Numbered from the stretch's first letter, positions 1 through 8,800 are shown. The stretch is 64,000 nt of DNA from UBA6170 sp942491385 (GCA_942491385.1 CALOAF010000006.1:1-64000), one strand, 5' to 3'. Translations and numbers: made by a program. Notes: a model not told the origin generated them from the letters alone.

Positions 1-1
1 A

Positions 2-1924
2 GTGGATGCGCTGACAGCTATCACCTTGTTTTTTGTCTCCTGGACGATATTGATGATCTTTATTTACAGTGTTGGCTATCACAATTTTGGTCAACCGAAG
101 GGCAATCATGATCGACCCGGCTTACCACCTCAAGGAGCAGAAATCATTGACCATGACGGAAAACACCATCACATCCCTTCCATCGAGCCAATGTACGCCC
201 GATTTTTTGGGTTCTTTGGTTTATTTGCTTTTGCGATGTACTTATTAGTGGTTAGTAATAATTTGTTGACTCTCTATATCGGTTGGGAAATTATGGGTTT
301 ATGCTCTTATTTGCTGATCGGTTTTTGGTATGCAAAACCATCTGCTAAGGCAGCGGCCCAAAAAGCTTTTCTTACCACGCGCATCGGCGATGTTTTTATG
401 TTAATAGGTCTGGTAGCACTTTATACCCTTACCGGCAGCCTTCAATACGAAGTCATTTTTTCAGAGACTGTGCTTCATACTCTGGCCACCTCCATTTCCC
501 CTGTATTGGGTCTAACCTGGGCAGGACTGATCGGTTTGCTGATATTTTTTGGAGTGGTTGGTAAGAGTTCTCAATTTCCACTGCATGTCTGGTTACCAGA
601 TGCAATGGAAGGTCCAACACCTGTTTCAGCAATGATTCATGCCGCGACAATGGTTTCCGCGGGTGTATATCTGGCGATCAGGTTCTTTCCGGTGCTTTCG
701 GCTGGCTGGGAAGGCGGTACTTTACTTACAACACCGATGTTGGTAATGGCGATTATTGGAACGTTTACTGCTCTCTTCTCAGCGACAATCGCCGTCGCTC
801 AAAAGGACGTAAAAAGAGTACTTGCTTATTCAACCATTTCTCAATTGGGATTCATGATTGCTGCTCTCGGGGTTGGTGCTTACATTGCCGCAGCTTTCCA
901 CCTGGTCACACACGCTATTTTTAAAGCATTACTGTTCCTGGGATCGGGATCAATCATACATGGAATGGAGCATGGCGTCTTACATACTCAAGAGCATATC
1001 GATCCGCAAGACATGTACAACATGGGTGGGCTTTATAAAAAAATGCCAAAAACCTTTGCTACATTCGTGATAGGTGGGTTTGCTTTAGCAGGGTTTCCAT
1101 TCATTACAGCTGGATTTTGGTCCAAAGATGAAATTTTATCAAGTGCCTTCAATGGTGGCTTTCATATCGTTTTCTGGGCGCTGGCAATCGCTGCATTTTT
1201 AACTGCCTTCTACACCATGCGTCAAATCTCCCTTGTGTTCCTTGGCACAGCACGCACAGAAGCCGCTAAACATGCGCACGAGACACCACACACGATGACA
1301 TTTCCTTTGATTGTGCTTGCATTTTTTGCCATAACAATCGGTTGGGTAGGAATTCCGGAATATTTTCCAGTGATTGGGGGATGGGTGCCAAATTGGTTAG
1401 AGTCATTTTTAGGGATGATGTTGCATGGAGAACACGCAGTGGCAGCGCATCATAGTTCCATCCCATTAATCACCTCACTGATTGTTAGTCTGGGAGGTTT
1501 AATCTTAGGTGGATTACTTTATCGGAAAATCAAAGTCACAGATAAAGATCCGTTGGAATGGTCACTCTCGGGTTTCTATAAGGTCTTGGCAAATAAATAT
1601 TACATTGATGAGATTTATCAATTTATTTTCATCCGCCCGGCAACCTGGGTGGCTGAGAAAGTTGTGTATCAATTCTTTGATCAGAAGATTTTTGATGGAT
1701 TTCTACACGGTGTTGGAAAAATCAGCATCTGGCTGGGAGATAAATTCAGATATTGGTTTGATTTACCAATCATTAATAGAGGTGCTGACAACATGGCTTC
1801 TGGTACACGAATAATTGGAAAGAATCTGAAGGTCACACAATCTGGACGCATTCAGGATTATATGATTCTTGCTCTAGCCTTCTCGTTACTGGGTGGTTTT
1901 ATCTTCTATTTGATTTTGTTTTAG
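2..1924 (+). CDS. nuoL: NADH-quinone oxidoreductase subunit L (5' partial)
   Basis: Antiporter-like membrane subunit at the distal end of complex I, coupling electron transfer to quinone with proton pumping. The gene enters from outside the window, so the N-terminus (roughly the first 80-90 residues by family comparison) is missing and the first visible residue is internal. The 640 visible residues carry the proton-pump core motif GKSSQFPLHVWLPDA near residue 187, followed by the EGPTPVSAMIH stretch, and many membrane helices. After the conserved NKYYIDEIY segment (about residue 530) comes the long C-terminal lateral helix, which looks about 25-30 residues longer than usual (insert about residues 578-606), before the last membrane helix. 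A hydrophilic His/Pro/Gly-rich loop insertion lies at about residues 26-60. nuoM begins 23 bases downstream in the same operon. Identification is secure; the lateral-helix extension is judged by eye. Confidence 0.97.
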   Translation: MDALTAITLFFVSWTILMIFIYSVGYHNFGQPKGNHDRPGLPPQGAEIIDHDGKHHHIPSIEPMYARFFGFFGLFAFAMYLLVVSNNLLTLYIGWEIMGLCSYLLIGFWYAKPSAKAAAQKAFLTTRIGDVFMLIGLVALYTLTGSLQYEVIFSETVLHTLATSISPVLGLTWAGLIGLLIFFGVVGKSSQFPLHVWLPDAMEGPTPVSAMIHAATMVSAGVYLAIRFFPVLSAGWEGGTLLTTPMLVMAIIGTFTALFSATIAVAQKDVKRVLAYSTISQLGFMIAALGVGAYIAAAFHLVTHAIFKALLFLGSGSIIHGMEHGVLHTQEHIDPQDMYNMGGLYKKMPKTFATFVIGGFALAGFPFITAGFWSKDEILSSAFNGGFHIVFWALAIAAFLTAFYTMRQISLVFLGTARTEAAKHAHETPHTMTFPLIVLAFFAITIGWVGIPEYFPVIGGWVPNWLESFLGMMLHGEHAVAAHHSSIPLITSLIVSLGGLILGGLLYRKIKVTDKDPLEWSLSGFYKVLANKYYIDEIYQFIFIRPATWVAEKVVYQFFDQKIFDGFLHGVGKISIWLGDKFRYWFDLPIINRGADNMASGTRIIGKNLKVTQSGRIQDYMILALAFSLLGGFIFYLILF

Positions 1925-1947
1925 GGATTGATTAAGGAAACAATATA

Positions 1948-3480
1948 ATGGGAAATAACTTACTTTTTTACATTCTTCTACTTCCAACCCTGACTGCAAT
2001 TCTAGTTGTTGTATTGCCAACAACAAACAAAAACACAATTAGATGGACAGCTTTCGGAAGTTCCTTAATTCCATTCTTATTATCTTTGGTTTTATGGTTT
2101 CAGTTTGATAAAACTCAACCAGGTTTTCAATTTGAAATTGTTGCACCATGGTTTTCAGCAATCGGATCATCCTTTCATTTTGGTGTAGATGGGATTTCAT
2201 TACCAATGGTGCTGCTAACCACCATATTGACCCCTTTAGCAATTCTGGCATCATATGGGATCAAAGATCAAGTCAAAGCATATATGGCTTTGTTCCTGTT
2301 TTTGGAAACTGGCGTACTGGGTGTCTTTATTTCATTGGATTTGCTGGTCTTTTTCTTGTTCTGGGAAATTGGTTTAATTCCTATGTATTTTCTCATCAGT
2401 CAATGGGGTGGTGCTAGACGCAACTATGCTGCCTTGAAATTCATTCTGATAACCATGGCAGGATCGTTGGGATTACTGCTTTCCATACAAATTGTAGGTA
2501 TCACTACCGGCACTTTTGATCTGGTAAAAATAAATGAATTATGGCCGGCATTAACCGAAGCAAATTTCCAAAAGACGATTCCATTAGGTTTATCCTTAAC
2601 TTCAGTGAAGGCAATCGCATTTTGGGCATTTGTGTTGGCATTTGCCATCAAAGTTCCCATTTGGCCAGTTCACACTTGGTTACCGGATGCGCACACCGAA
2701 GCACCTACAGCTGGGTCAATGATATTGGCTGGTGTTTTACTAAAGTTAGGCGCTTATGGTTTTATTCGTCTTGTTATTCCATTTTTTCCGATAGAAGCAC
2801 AGCGTTATGCGGGTGCATTGGCTGTTTTGGCAACAGCGGCGATTATTTTTGGAGCGCTGGCTGCTTTTGCCCAAAAGGATCTGAAGCGATTAGTGGCTTA
2901 TTCTTCTATCAATCATATGGGTTTTGTTGTTTTAGGGATTGCTGCTGCGGCTTATGCATGGCAGTCAACCGACAATGGCATGATTGAAAGTGCAACCATC
3001 GCATTGAATGGATCCATTCTTCAAATGTTCAATCATGGATTAACTTCGGCCGGTATGTTTTTCCTGGTTGGGGTGATATACGACAGAACGCACACCCGCC
3101 AATTAGATGAATTGGGTGGATTATGGGCAATTCTTCCACGCTATGGAGCCATTTTTGTGTTTACAGCAATGGCTGCCTTGGGCCTGCCTGGCTTGAATGG
3201 TTTTGTGTCTGAATTTCTTGTTGTGCGTGGTGCCTGGGGCATTTTCCCTCTGGCGACAGCATTATCCATGATCGGTCTGTTCTTTACAGGTGTATATATC
3301 CTGAAAGCAATTGCTGGGTTGTTGCATGGTCCTAGAAATGATCGTTGGTTATCAATCCCCGAAATCAATACACGCGAAGTCTGGGTCATTGCACCCTTAA
3401 TGATTCTAATGCTCTGGATTGGTGTCTGGCCAGCTTCAATATTGAATTTAATTAATCATGCAGTAAATTTTTTCTTCTAA
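1948..3480 (+). CDS. nuoM: NADH-quinone oxidoreductase subunit M (first copy)
   Basis: Complex I antiporter-like subunit, 510 residues, with about 14 membrane segments. The canonical proton-path residues are all visible: Glu140 in the helix FLFWEIGLIPMY (the family's TM5 Glu), Lys235 in the motif AIKVPIWPVHTWLPDAH (TM7 Lys), and a further Lys in GVLLKLGAYG (TM8). The length is normal for NuoM. It lies between nuoL and a second nuoM-type gene, with short spacers of 23 and 12 bases, so one transcript is likely. This copy is the conventional NuoM by residue conservation. Confidence 0.97.
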   Translation: MGNNLLFYILLLPTLTAILVVVLPTTNKNTIRWTAFGSSLIPFLLSLVLWFQFDKTQPGFQFEIVAPWFSAIGSSFHFGVDGISLPMVLLTTILTPLAILASYGIKDQVKAYMALFLFLETGVLGVFISLDLLVFFLFWEIGLIPMYFLISQWGGARRNYAALKFILITMAGSLGLLLSIQIVGITTGTFDLVKINELWPALTEANFQKTIPLGLSLTSVKAIAFWAFVLAFAIKVPIWPVHTWLPDAHTEAPTAGSMILAGVLLKLGAYGFIRLVIPFFPIEAQRYAGALAVLATAAIIFGALAAFAQKDLKRLVAYSSINHMGFVVLGIAAAAYAWQSTDNGMIESATIALNGSILQMFNHGLTSAGMFFLVGVIYDRTHTRQLDELGGLWAILPRYGAIFVFTAMAALGLPGLNGFVSEFLVVRGAWGIFPLATALSMIGLFFTGVYILKAIAGLLHGPRNDRWLSIPEINTREVWVIAPLMILMLWIGVWPASILNLINHAVNFFF

Positions 3481-3492
3481 AGAGGTGATGGA

Positions 3493-4965
3493 ATGGGTTT
3501 CCCTATCCTGAGTGTAACCATTTTTATACCACTAATTGCCGGGTTGATCATCCTTCTATTTGGACGTCAGAAACCCGGTTGGATCAGACCAATCGCGCTG
3601 GTTGCGTCCAGTCTGGTACTTTTATTAACGCTAATAATCTGGGCCAGTTATAGTATCGAAAAAGCAGGTTATCAATTTACTGAATATCTCCCCTGGTTGC
3701 CCCAATTTGGAATATCTTATCATCTTGGTGTGGATGGCATTGGTGTGGCTATGTTGGTCATGACCGGTCTGGTAGTCTTTTCCGGGGTGATGGTTTCCTG
3801 GAATATTGATAATCGCCCGAGTGAATTCTTCTCCTATTTGATGTTTTTAGCCACCAGTGTTTTAGGTGTGTTTTCTTCTCTGGATTTATTCCTGCTCTTC
3901 TTTTTTCTGGAATTAGCAGTTTTTCCCAAGTATTTGATGATCGTTATCTGGGGCTACCCCAAAACCCGTAATTATGGCGGTATGAAGCTTACACTGTACT
4001 TATTCATCGGTTCAGTGTTAGCGTTGATTGGGGCGCTGGCTATTTATCAGGCTTCACCAGAAAGGACATTCGATCTGCTTTTGCTCGAGAATGCAGGTTT
4101 TTCAGTAGAAATGCAACGGATATGGTTCCCATTCGTTTTTCTCGGGTTTGCGATTTTGGGCGGTATATTCCCGTTTCATTCCTGGGCTCCGGATGGTCAC
4201 GTTGCAGCGCCGACTGCGATCTCAATGCTTTTGGCTGGGGTTGAAATGAAAGTTGGTGTATTTGCAGCTTTACGCGTTGGTATTATGTTGTTACCCGAAG
4301 GTGCAAAGCATTGGGCGACCTGGATCCTGGTATTAGCAACCATCAATGTCATTTACGGTGCATTTATTGCGATGATCCAAAAAGATTTTAAATATGTGAT
4401 CGGTTTTTCGTCGGTTTCGCATATGGGATTGGTGTTAATTGGATTTGCATCCTTAAATTACAACGGTTTATTAGGTGCTGGATTACAGATGTTCTCCCAT
4501 GGTGTGATGACAGCGCTTTTCTTTGCTATCGTCGGGATGGTATACGATCGAACACATACCCGGGATATTGCTTCACTGGGTGGTTTATATAAAGTGATGC
4601 CCTGGGCGATGGTAGGCTTTATTGTGGGTGGCCTGGTTTCGATGGGTATGCCCGGTTTGTCCGGATTTGTTGCTGAAATCCCCATTTATATGGGTGTCTG
4701 GCAGGTAGCACCGATAGTGGCGATCATCTCAGTGATTTCCATTGTAGTAACCGCAGCCTATATCCTGCTGGTTGTTCGCAAAGTTTTCTTTGGAGATCTT
4801 CCAAAAGATTTCGAAGGAAAAATTCAGGATATCACCATCAAAGATAAAATTGTTATCGGGCTGCTTAGCTTGTTTATGATCGCCATTGGATTGGTTCCCA
4901 GTCTGATGGTTCCCCTCATAGAGACCGGTGTCAATCATATTCTGGCAATTTTGGGAGGTGTGTAA
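3493..4965 (+). CDS. nuoM2: Second NuoM-type complex I subunit
   Basis: A 490-residue NuoM/MrpD-family membrane protein directly after the canonical nuoM, giving the order L-M-M-N. A good ribosome site (AGAGGTG) precedes the ATG. Glu140 in FFFLELAVFPKYLM matches the TM5 Glu, and the TM8 Lys survives in GVEMKVGVFAALR. However, the TM7 segment reads AILGGIFPFHSWAPDGH, so the Lys of the canonical AIKVPxxPxH motif is replaced by Leu222. Family knowledge: complexes with a second NuoM have been described in several bacterial phyla and proposed to pump additional protons. Whether this copy pumps without the TM7 Lys is open. It could alternatively be viewed as an MrpD-like subunit, but its position favours complex I. 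Confidence 0.92.
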   Translation: MGFPILSVTIFIPLIAGLIILLFGRQKPGWIRPIALVASSLVLLLTLIIWASYSIEKAGYQFTEYLPWLPQFGISYHLGVDGIGVAMLVMTGLVVFSGVMVSWNIDNRPSEFFSYLMFLATSVLGVFSSLDLFLLFFFLELAVFPKYLMIVIWGYPKTRNYGGMKLTLYLFIGSVLALIGALAIYQASPERTFDLLLLENAGFSVEMQRIWFPFVFLGFAILGGIFPFHSWAPDGHVAAPTAISMLLAGVEMKVGVFAALRVGIMLLPEGAKHWATWILVLATINVIYGAFIAMIQKDFKYVIGFSSVSHMGLVLIGFASLNYNGLLGAGLQMFSHGVMTALFFAIVGMVYDRTHTRDIASLGGLYKVMPWAMVGFIVGGLVSMGMPGLSGFVAEIPIYMGVWQVAPIVAIISVISIVVTAAYILLVVRKVFFGDLPKDFEGKIQDITIKDKIVIGLLSLFMIAIGLVPSLMVPLIETGVNHILAILGGV

Positions 4966-6426
4966 ATGGGATCGAATATGATCACAAATTTTGATTTGAT
5001 AGCCATTTTGCCAGAAATATTCCTCCTTGTTTTGATTGCCATTGTGTTGGTTGTTGATATCGTAAGAAAAAAACAAGCGAACGGAAACACATTAAGTTGG
5101 ATAACCTTTTTTGGATTATTGGTCATTATCTTAATCACTCTTTTATTCTTATCTCCAGGCAGTAGCGTTCAATATGCCTGGGGCGGGATGATCCGTGTAG
5201 ATGCAGCCAGCTTTACATTCCAATTAATTGTCATGGTTGGCGCGGCGATCACCACTTTATTCTCAATGTACCATCAGGAACTAAATGATAAAGGTGAATA
5301 TTTTGCCATGTTGTTATTGAGCGTAATTGGCATGAGTATGATGGCTGCTTCATCCAATATTATTCTGCTTTACCTGGCAATAGAAACGACTGCGATTCCA
5401 CTGTATGTCCTGGTTGGTTTTCTTACCAAAAACAATCATTCGATTGAAAGTGGTCTGAAATACTTTCTTTTTGGAGCCTTTACATCAGCGATTTTGTTGT
5501 ACGGTTTTAGTCTTTTATATGGTTTCACTGGCAGTACTCATTTTCCGGAAATATTAGCGGCGATTGAAGCTGGAAAAATATCTAACGGATTATTGATTTT
5601 CATCCTGTTATTAACCATCGTGGGATTTGGGGCAAAAATTTCCGGATTTCCATTTCATTTTTGGGCCCCTGACGCCTATCAGGGAGCACCGACACCCATT
5701 GCTGGTTATTTATCCACTGCTTCAAAAGCAATTGGTTTTGTTGTGATCATGCGGTTTATGGTTTCTATTTTCGCGCCAGAGCCACACGCCTGGTCATTGT
5801 TACTGGCTTTGATTGCGACAGCCTCCATGTTTGTGGGTAATTTACTCGCGTTGGTACAGAAGGATATTAAACGGTTATTTGCATACTCTTCCATCGCTCA
5901 TGCCGGTTATATGTTAATTGGGGTGGCTTCAGGCACAACATTGGGATTTAAAGCTGCCATGTATTATCTACTAGCTTATTTATTCACCAATCTGGCGGTG
6001 TTTGGTGTAATCCATATTGTCGAAAAATCGAAGAAGACGAATGAGATCGATGGTTTTCAGGGTTTGATGAAACGATCTCCAGGCATTGCGCTTGTGTTCC
6101 TGATTGCGGTATTATCACTGGCTGGAATTCCACCCTTTGGTGGATTCATAAGTAAAATTCTTGTTTTTGTTGCGGCAATGGATGCTGGTTTGATCTGGTT
6201 GTTGATAATCGGTATTATTAACTCGATTATCGCCTTGTACTACTATCTTACAGTACTCAGAATTACATTTGCAGAGAGTGAGGACGCACAATCACAACCG
6301 ATCTATTTAGGTTGGAAAATTGCATTATCAGTGTGTGTCATTGGGATAATCGTATTCGGTGTAATATTTACACCCTGGTTGAATTGGTTGGAAGTGGCTT
6401 CTACAAATTTGATGCTGCTTCATTGA
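4966..6426 (+). CDS. nuoN: NADH-quinone oxidoreductase subunit N
   Basis: Third type of antiporter-like complex I subunit, 486 residues, closing the nuo cluster. The ATG abuts the nuoM2 stop codon, and the ribosome site GGAGGTG overlaps the end of nuoM2, so translational coupling is likely; a second ATG four codons later is possible. Typical NuoN features are visible: about 14 membrane helices, the Glu-containing helix LYLAIETTAIPLYVL, and the pump motif AKISGFPFHFWAPDAYQGAP. Its stop codon overlaps the promoter of the following ATP synthase operon. Confidence 0.96.
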   Translation: MGSNMITNFDLIAILPEIFLLVLIAIVLVVDIVRKKQANGNTLSWITFFGLLVIILITLLFLSPGSSVQYAWGGMIRVDAASFTFQLIVMVGAAITTLFSMYHQELNDKGEYFAMLLLSVIGMSMMAASSNIILLYLAIETTAIPLYVLVGFLTKNNHSIESGLKYFLFGAFTSAILLYGFSLLYGFTGSTHFPEILAAIEAGKISNGLLIFILLLTIVGFGAKISGFPFHFWAPDAYQGAPTPIAGYLSTASKAIGFVVIMRFMVSIFAPEPHAWSLLLALIATASMFVGNLLALVQKDIKRLFAYSSIAHAGYMLIGVASGTTLGFKAAMYYLLAYLFTNLAVFGVIHIVEKSKKTNEIDGFQGLMKRSPGIALVFLIAVLSLAGIPPFGGFISKILVFVAAMDAGLIWLLIIGIINSIIALYYYLTVLRITFAESEDAQSQPIYLGWKIALSVCVIGIIVFGVIFTPWLNWLEVASTNLMLLH

Positions 6427-6451
6427 TACACAATTCCAAATCTGATATAAT
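6423..6451 (+). promoter_or_regulatory. Sigma-70 promoter of the F0 operon
   Basis: TTGATA (6423-6428), an exact 17-base spacer and a perfect TATAAT (6446-6451). The -10 box ends only 8 bases before the ATG at 6460 and no Shine-Dalgarno sequence lies between, so the transcript is probably leaderless or nearly so. The -35 box overlaps the nuoN stop codon. Confidence 0.75.
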
Positions 6452-6459
6452 TTTCTAAT

Positions 6460-6765
6460 ATGCAACCTGAAAAACCAGCACCAGTTGACCAAAAAACAAA
6501 ATTTTTAAACTTGACTCTTGCCAGTGTTGCCGGACAGGTCGGTTGTTTAACCTTGTTAATCATAATAGGTGCATTATTTGGGGGGTTATGGCTTGATAAT
6601 CGCTTTGACAGCAAACCTATGTATACAATTGGATTGTTGATCGTTAGCATACCCATATCTTTGGGAGTTATGTTTTTTGTAGTGCGTGTAGCAATTTCCA
6701 AGATAAAAACATCACAACCACAAGGGGATCCCGATCATAAGGAGGTAGAACTTGGAAAAAACTAG
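6460..6765 (+). CDS. AtpI/AtpZ-type ATP synthase accessory protein
   Basis: A 101-residue protein with a hydrophilic N-terminus, two membrane helices (about residues 24-45 and 55-78) separated by a short loop containing LDNRFDSKP, and a charged tail. This is the pattern of the AtpZ/AtpI accessory family encoded first in many F-type ATPase operons, which is linked to c-ring assembly or cation supply. Its position before atpB supports the call. The end of the gene overlaps atpB by 14 bases and contains the atpB ribosome site. The family is recognised from hydropathy, size and context, as its sequence is poorly conserved. Confidence 0.75.
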   Translation: MQPEKPAPVDQKTKFLNLTLASVAGQVGCLTLLIIIGALFGGLWLDNRFDSKPMYTIGLLIVSIPISLGVMFFVVRVAISKIKTSQPQGDPDHKEVELGKN

Positions 6766-7726
6766 TAAGTGGAAGTGGGGAAAATATCGCTGGTGGGTGC
6801 TTGGATTATTAATCCTGACCTGGGTTTCCATCACCTTTATAGCATCTCCCATACAACCGCATATTCAGGTTGCCCCTGAACGAATCTTATTAGAACCATT
6901 ATTTGCGCTGCCAGTGCTTGGTGATTTTTATCTGGTAAATACATTACCAACCTTAATTCTCGTCGATATCATCATTATATTGATGGCCTTGGCCGTGAAA
7001 AAAGCTTTGCAAGGTGGAAATATGGTTCCAAAAGGTGTTTCATCCATCGTGGAGATGCTGGTCGAAGTCATATACAATATGACGGAAACTTCAGCAGGAA
7101 AATACACCAAGAAGATTTTTCCCTGGTTTGCATCGATTTTTATTTTAGTCATCGTTGCAAACTTCACCAAGATCATTCCAGGGTTTGAAACAATCGGTGT
7201 TCTGCATCACTATGATCATGGGTATGAGACGCAAGCGCTTGGAGGCAATTGGTATAACATTCTGCCAGTTGAAGCCCATGATGGCCAAGGATATATCGTG
7301 ACACCATTCTTGCGTGGTGTTTCCACCGACCTTAATTTTACTCTGGCACTTGCGCTCATCGCTGTCATTATGACCCAGGTTGTAGGGGTGCAAACGCAAG
7401 GATTGGGCTATTTTACAAAATTTCTGAATGTAAGTACCATTTTTAAAAAACCTGCATTGGGATTTATCGATTTTTTGGTTGGTTTTCTGGAATTGATTTC
7501 AGAATTAGCCAAAGTGTTGTCATTTACATTCCGTCTTTTTGGCGTCATGTTTTCGGGAACGGTGTTGGTTGCTTTAATAGGATCTATGTTACCTATTTTT
7601 GCTCCAGCAGGAATTTTCTTATTCGAATTATTTATGGGAGCAATCCAGGCGTTTGTGTTCGGTATGTTGACCATGGTATTTATGGTTCAAGCCACACAAG
7701 GGCATGGCGATCACGCTGAACACTAA
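6752..7726 (+). CDS. atpB: F-type ATP synthase subunit a
   Basis: Stator half-channel subunit of F0, 324 residues. The start is a TTG, chosen because GGAGG lies 6 bases upstream and no better ATG precedes the conserved region. The essential Arg is visible as Arg261 in the helix LSFTFRLFGVMFSG, and the C-terminal helix carries QAFVFGMLTMVF. The protein is longer than E. coli subunit a because of a periplasmic loop of about 60 residues (about 150-195, His/Tyr/Gly-rich) that is common in this family outside Proteobacteria. It is translationally coupled to atpI and followed by atpE 23 bases later. Confidence 0.96.
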   Translation: MEKTSKWKWGKYRWWVLGLLILTWVSITFIASPIQPHIQVAPERILLEPLFALPVLGDFYLVNTLPTLILVDIIIILMALAVKKALQGGNMVPKGVSSIVEMLVEVIYNMTETSAGKYTKKIFPWFASIFILVIVANFTKIIPGFETIGVLHHYDHGYETQALGGNWYNILPVEAHDGQGYIVTPFLRGVSTDLNFTLALALIAVIMTQVVGVQTQGLGYFTKFLNVSTIFKKPALGFIDFLVGFLELISELAKVLSFTFRLFGVMFSGTVLVALIGSMLPIFAPAGIFLFELFMGAIQAFVFGMLTMVFMVQATQGHGDHAEH

Positions 7727-7749
7727 TTGCAAGTATTTATGGAGGAAAA

Positions 7750-7986
7750 ATGGAAGGTGAATTAATTCAAGCTGCAAAATTTATTGGTGCCGGACTATCA
7801 ATGATTGGTGCCTTGGGCGCTGGTATTGGGATCGGATTGTTGGTCCAGGGCGCATTGAATGGTATGGCTCGTAATCCTGATGCCTACGGCAACCTGTTAA
7901 CAACGATGATTTTGGGTATTGCATTCGCTGAGGCAATCGCAATCTATTGTCTGGTTGTTTCCTTCATGATGTTGTTCGTCCTCTAG
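7750..7986 (+). CDS. atpE: F-type ATP synthase subunit c
   Basis: Proteolipid subunit of the rotating c-ring, 78 residues, two hydrophobic helices around the polar loop ARNPDAYG. The ion-binding carboxylate is Glu61 in GIAFAEAIAIYCL. The residues that mark sodium-binding rings are absent: Ile occupies the position of the Gln in the first helix, and Ala62 follows the Glu where Na+ types have Ser, so proton coupling is expected. A GGAGG ribosome site precedes the ATG. Confidence 0.97.
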   Translation: MEGELIQAAKFIGAGLSMIGALGAGIGIGLLVQGALNGMARNPDAYGNLLTTMILGIAFAEAIAIYCLVVSFMMLFVL

Positions 7987-8004
7987 ACAAGAAAGGAGCG
8001 AACA

Positions 8005-8742
8005 TTGGAAAAGCTTGGTATAAATCTAGGATTATTATTAGTACACATAATCAATTTTGCAATTGTGTATGTTGTACTGCGTGCCTGGGTATTTGGTCCG
8101 GTGACCAAAATGCTTGAAGAACGCAGGAATAAGATCGCCCAGGGCCTTGAAGATGCACGGATCGCCGCGGACGCACGTGCTTCGGCTGAGAAAGCTGCCG
8201 ATAAAATTATTGGTGATGCACAATTGAAAGCCAATGATATCATTCGAGATTCCACTTCCAGGGCAGAATCAATCCAAAAAGAAATGGTGGCGGAAGCGAA
8301 ACAAGGCATTGAGCAACAAAAAGAAAATGCGCTGTCCGAGGTCGAAGAAGAAAGGGTCCGTTTGTTAAGTGAGATGCGGGGTGGTGTCTCTGCTATAGCG
8401 ATTGCTGCTGCTCAAAAATTGATCGGGGAAGCATTAGACGAGAAGCGTCAGAGATCACTTCTGGCTGAATTTTTCAGTGGTGTTAAAGATGGAAAAGTTG
8501 TTGTCATTGAAGATCAACCACTATCCGGTACTGGAGCAGAAGTAACCAGCGCATTACCCTTAACACCTGAGGAACAAAAAACTGTAAAGCACGACGTTCT
8601 TAGTAAAATAGGCGATACAGCCACAATCAGTTTTAAAGTTGACCCCGCCATTTTGGGTGGATTGGTTGTCAAAATTGGAGATCGTGTTGTTGACGGTTCA
8701 GTTGCTGGACAATTATCCAATTTACAAAGAACTTTGCAGTAA
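8005..8742 (+). CDS. atpFH: ATP synthase b-delta fusion (subunit b plus delta C-terminal domain)
   Basis: Peripheral stalk protein of 245 residues with a TTG start supported by AAAGGAG 7 bases upstream. Residues 1-28 form the single membrane helix of subunit b (GLLLVHIINFAIVYVVLRAW), followed by the long charged helix to about residue 150. From about residue 150 the sequence becomes that of the C-terminal domain of subunit delta/OSCP, with the diagnostic end FKVDPAILGGLVVKIGDRVV plus a short helix. The N-terminal six-helix domain of delta, which binds the alpha subunits, is not present here. Mycobacteria also fuse b and delta but keep a full delta. No separate atpH or F1 gene follows; a terminator does. 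Confidence 0.88.
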   Translation: MEKLGINLGLLLVHIINFAIVYVVLRAWVFGPVTKMLEERRNKIAQGLEDARIAADARASAEKAADKIIGDAQLKANDIIRDSTSRAESIQKEMVAEAKQGIEQQKENALSEVEEERVRLLSEMRGGVSAIAIAAAQKLIGEALDEKRQRSLLAEFFSGVKDGKVVVIEDQPLSGTGAEVTSALPLTPEEQKTVKHDVLSKIGDTATISFKVDPAILGGLVVKIGDRVVDGSVAGQLSNLQRTLQ

Positions 8743-8765
8743 TAAATTTTTTCAAATACAATCAG

Positions 8766-8800
8766 GGTTGGAGGTAATTCCTTGCTTCCAACCTTTTTTT
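8766..8800 (+). terminator. Rho-independent terminator of the F0 operon
   Basis: Inverted repeat GGTTGGA (8766-8772) / TCCAACC (8787-8793) followed by seven T. It separates atpFH from the MurE gene and shows that the F1 genes are not co-transcribed. Confidence 0.85.

Noticed and set aside
7750..7986. Sodium-type ATP synthase c subunit
   Set aside because: The Gln in helix 1 and the Ser after the ion-binding Glu61 that mark Na+ binding are replaced by Ile and Ala, so it looks proton-type.
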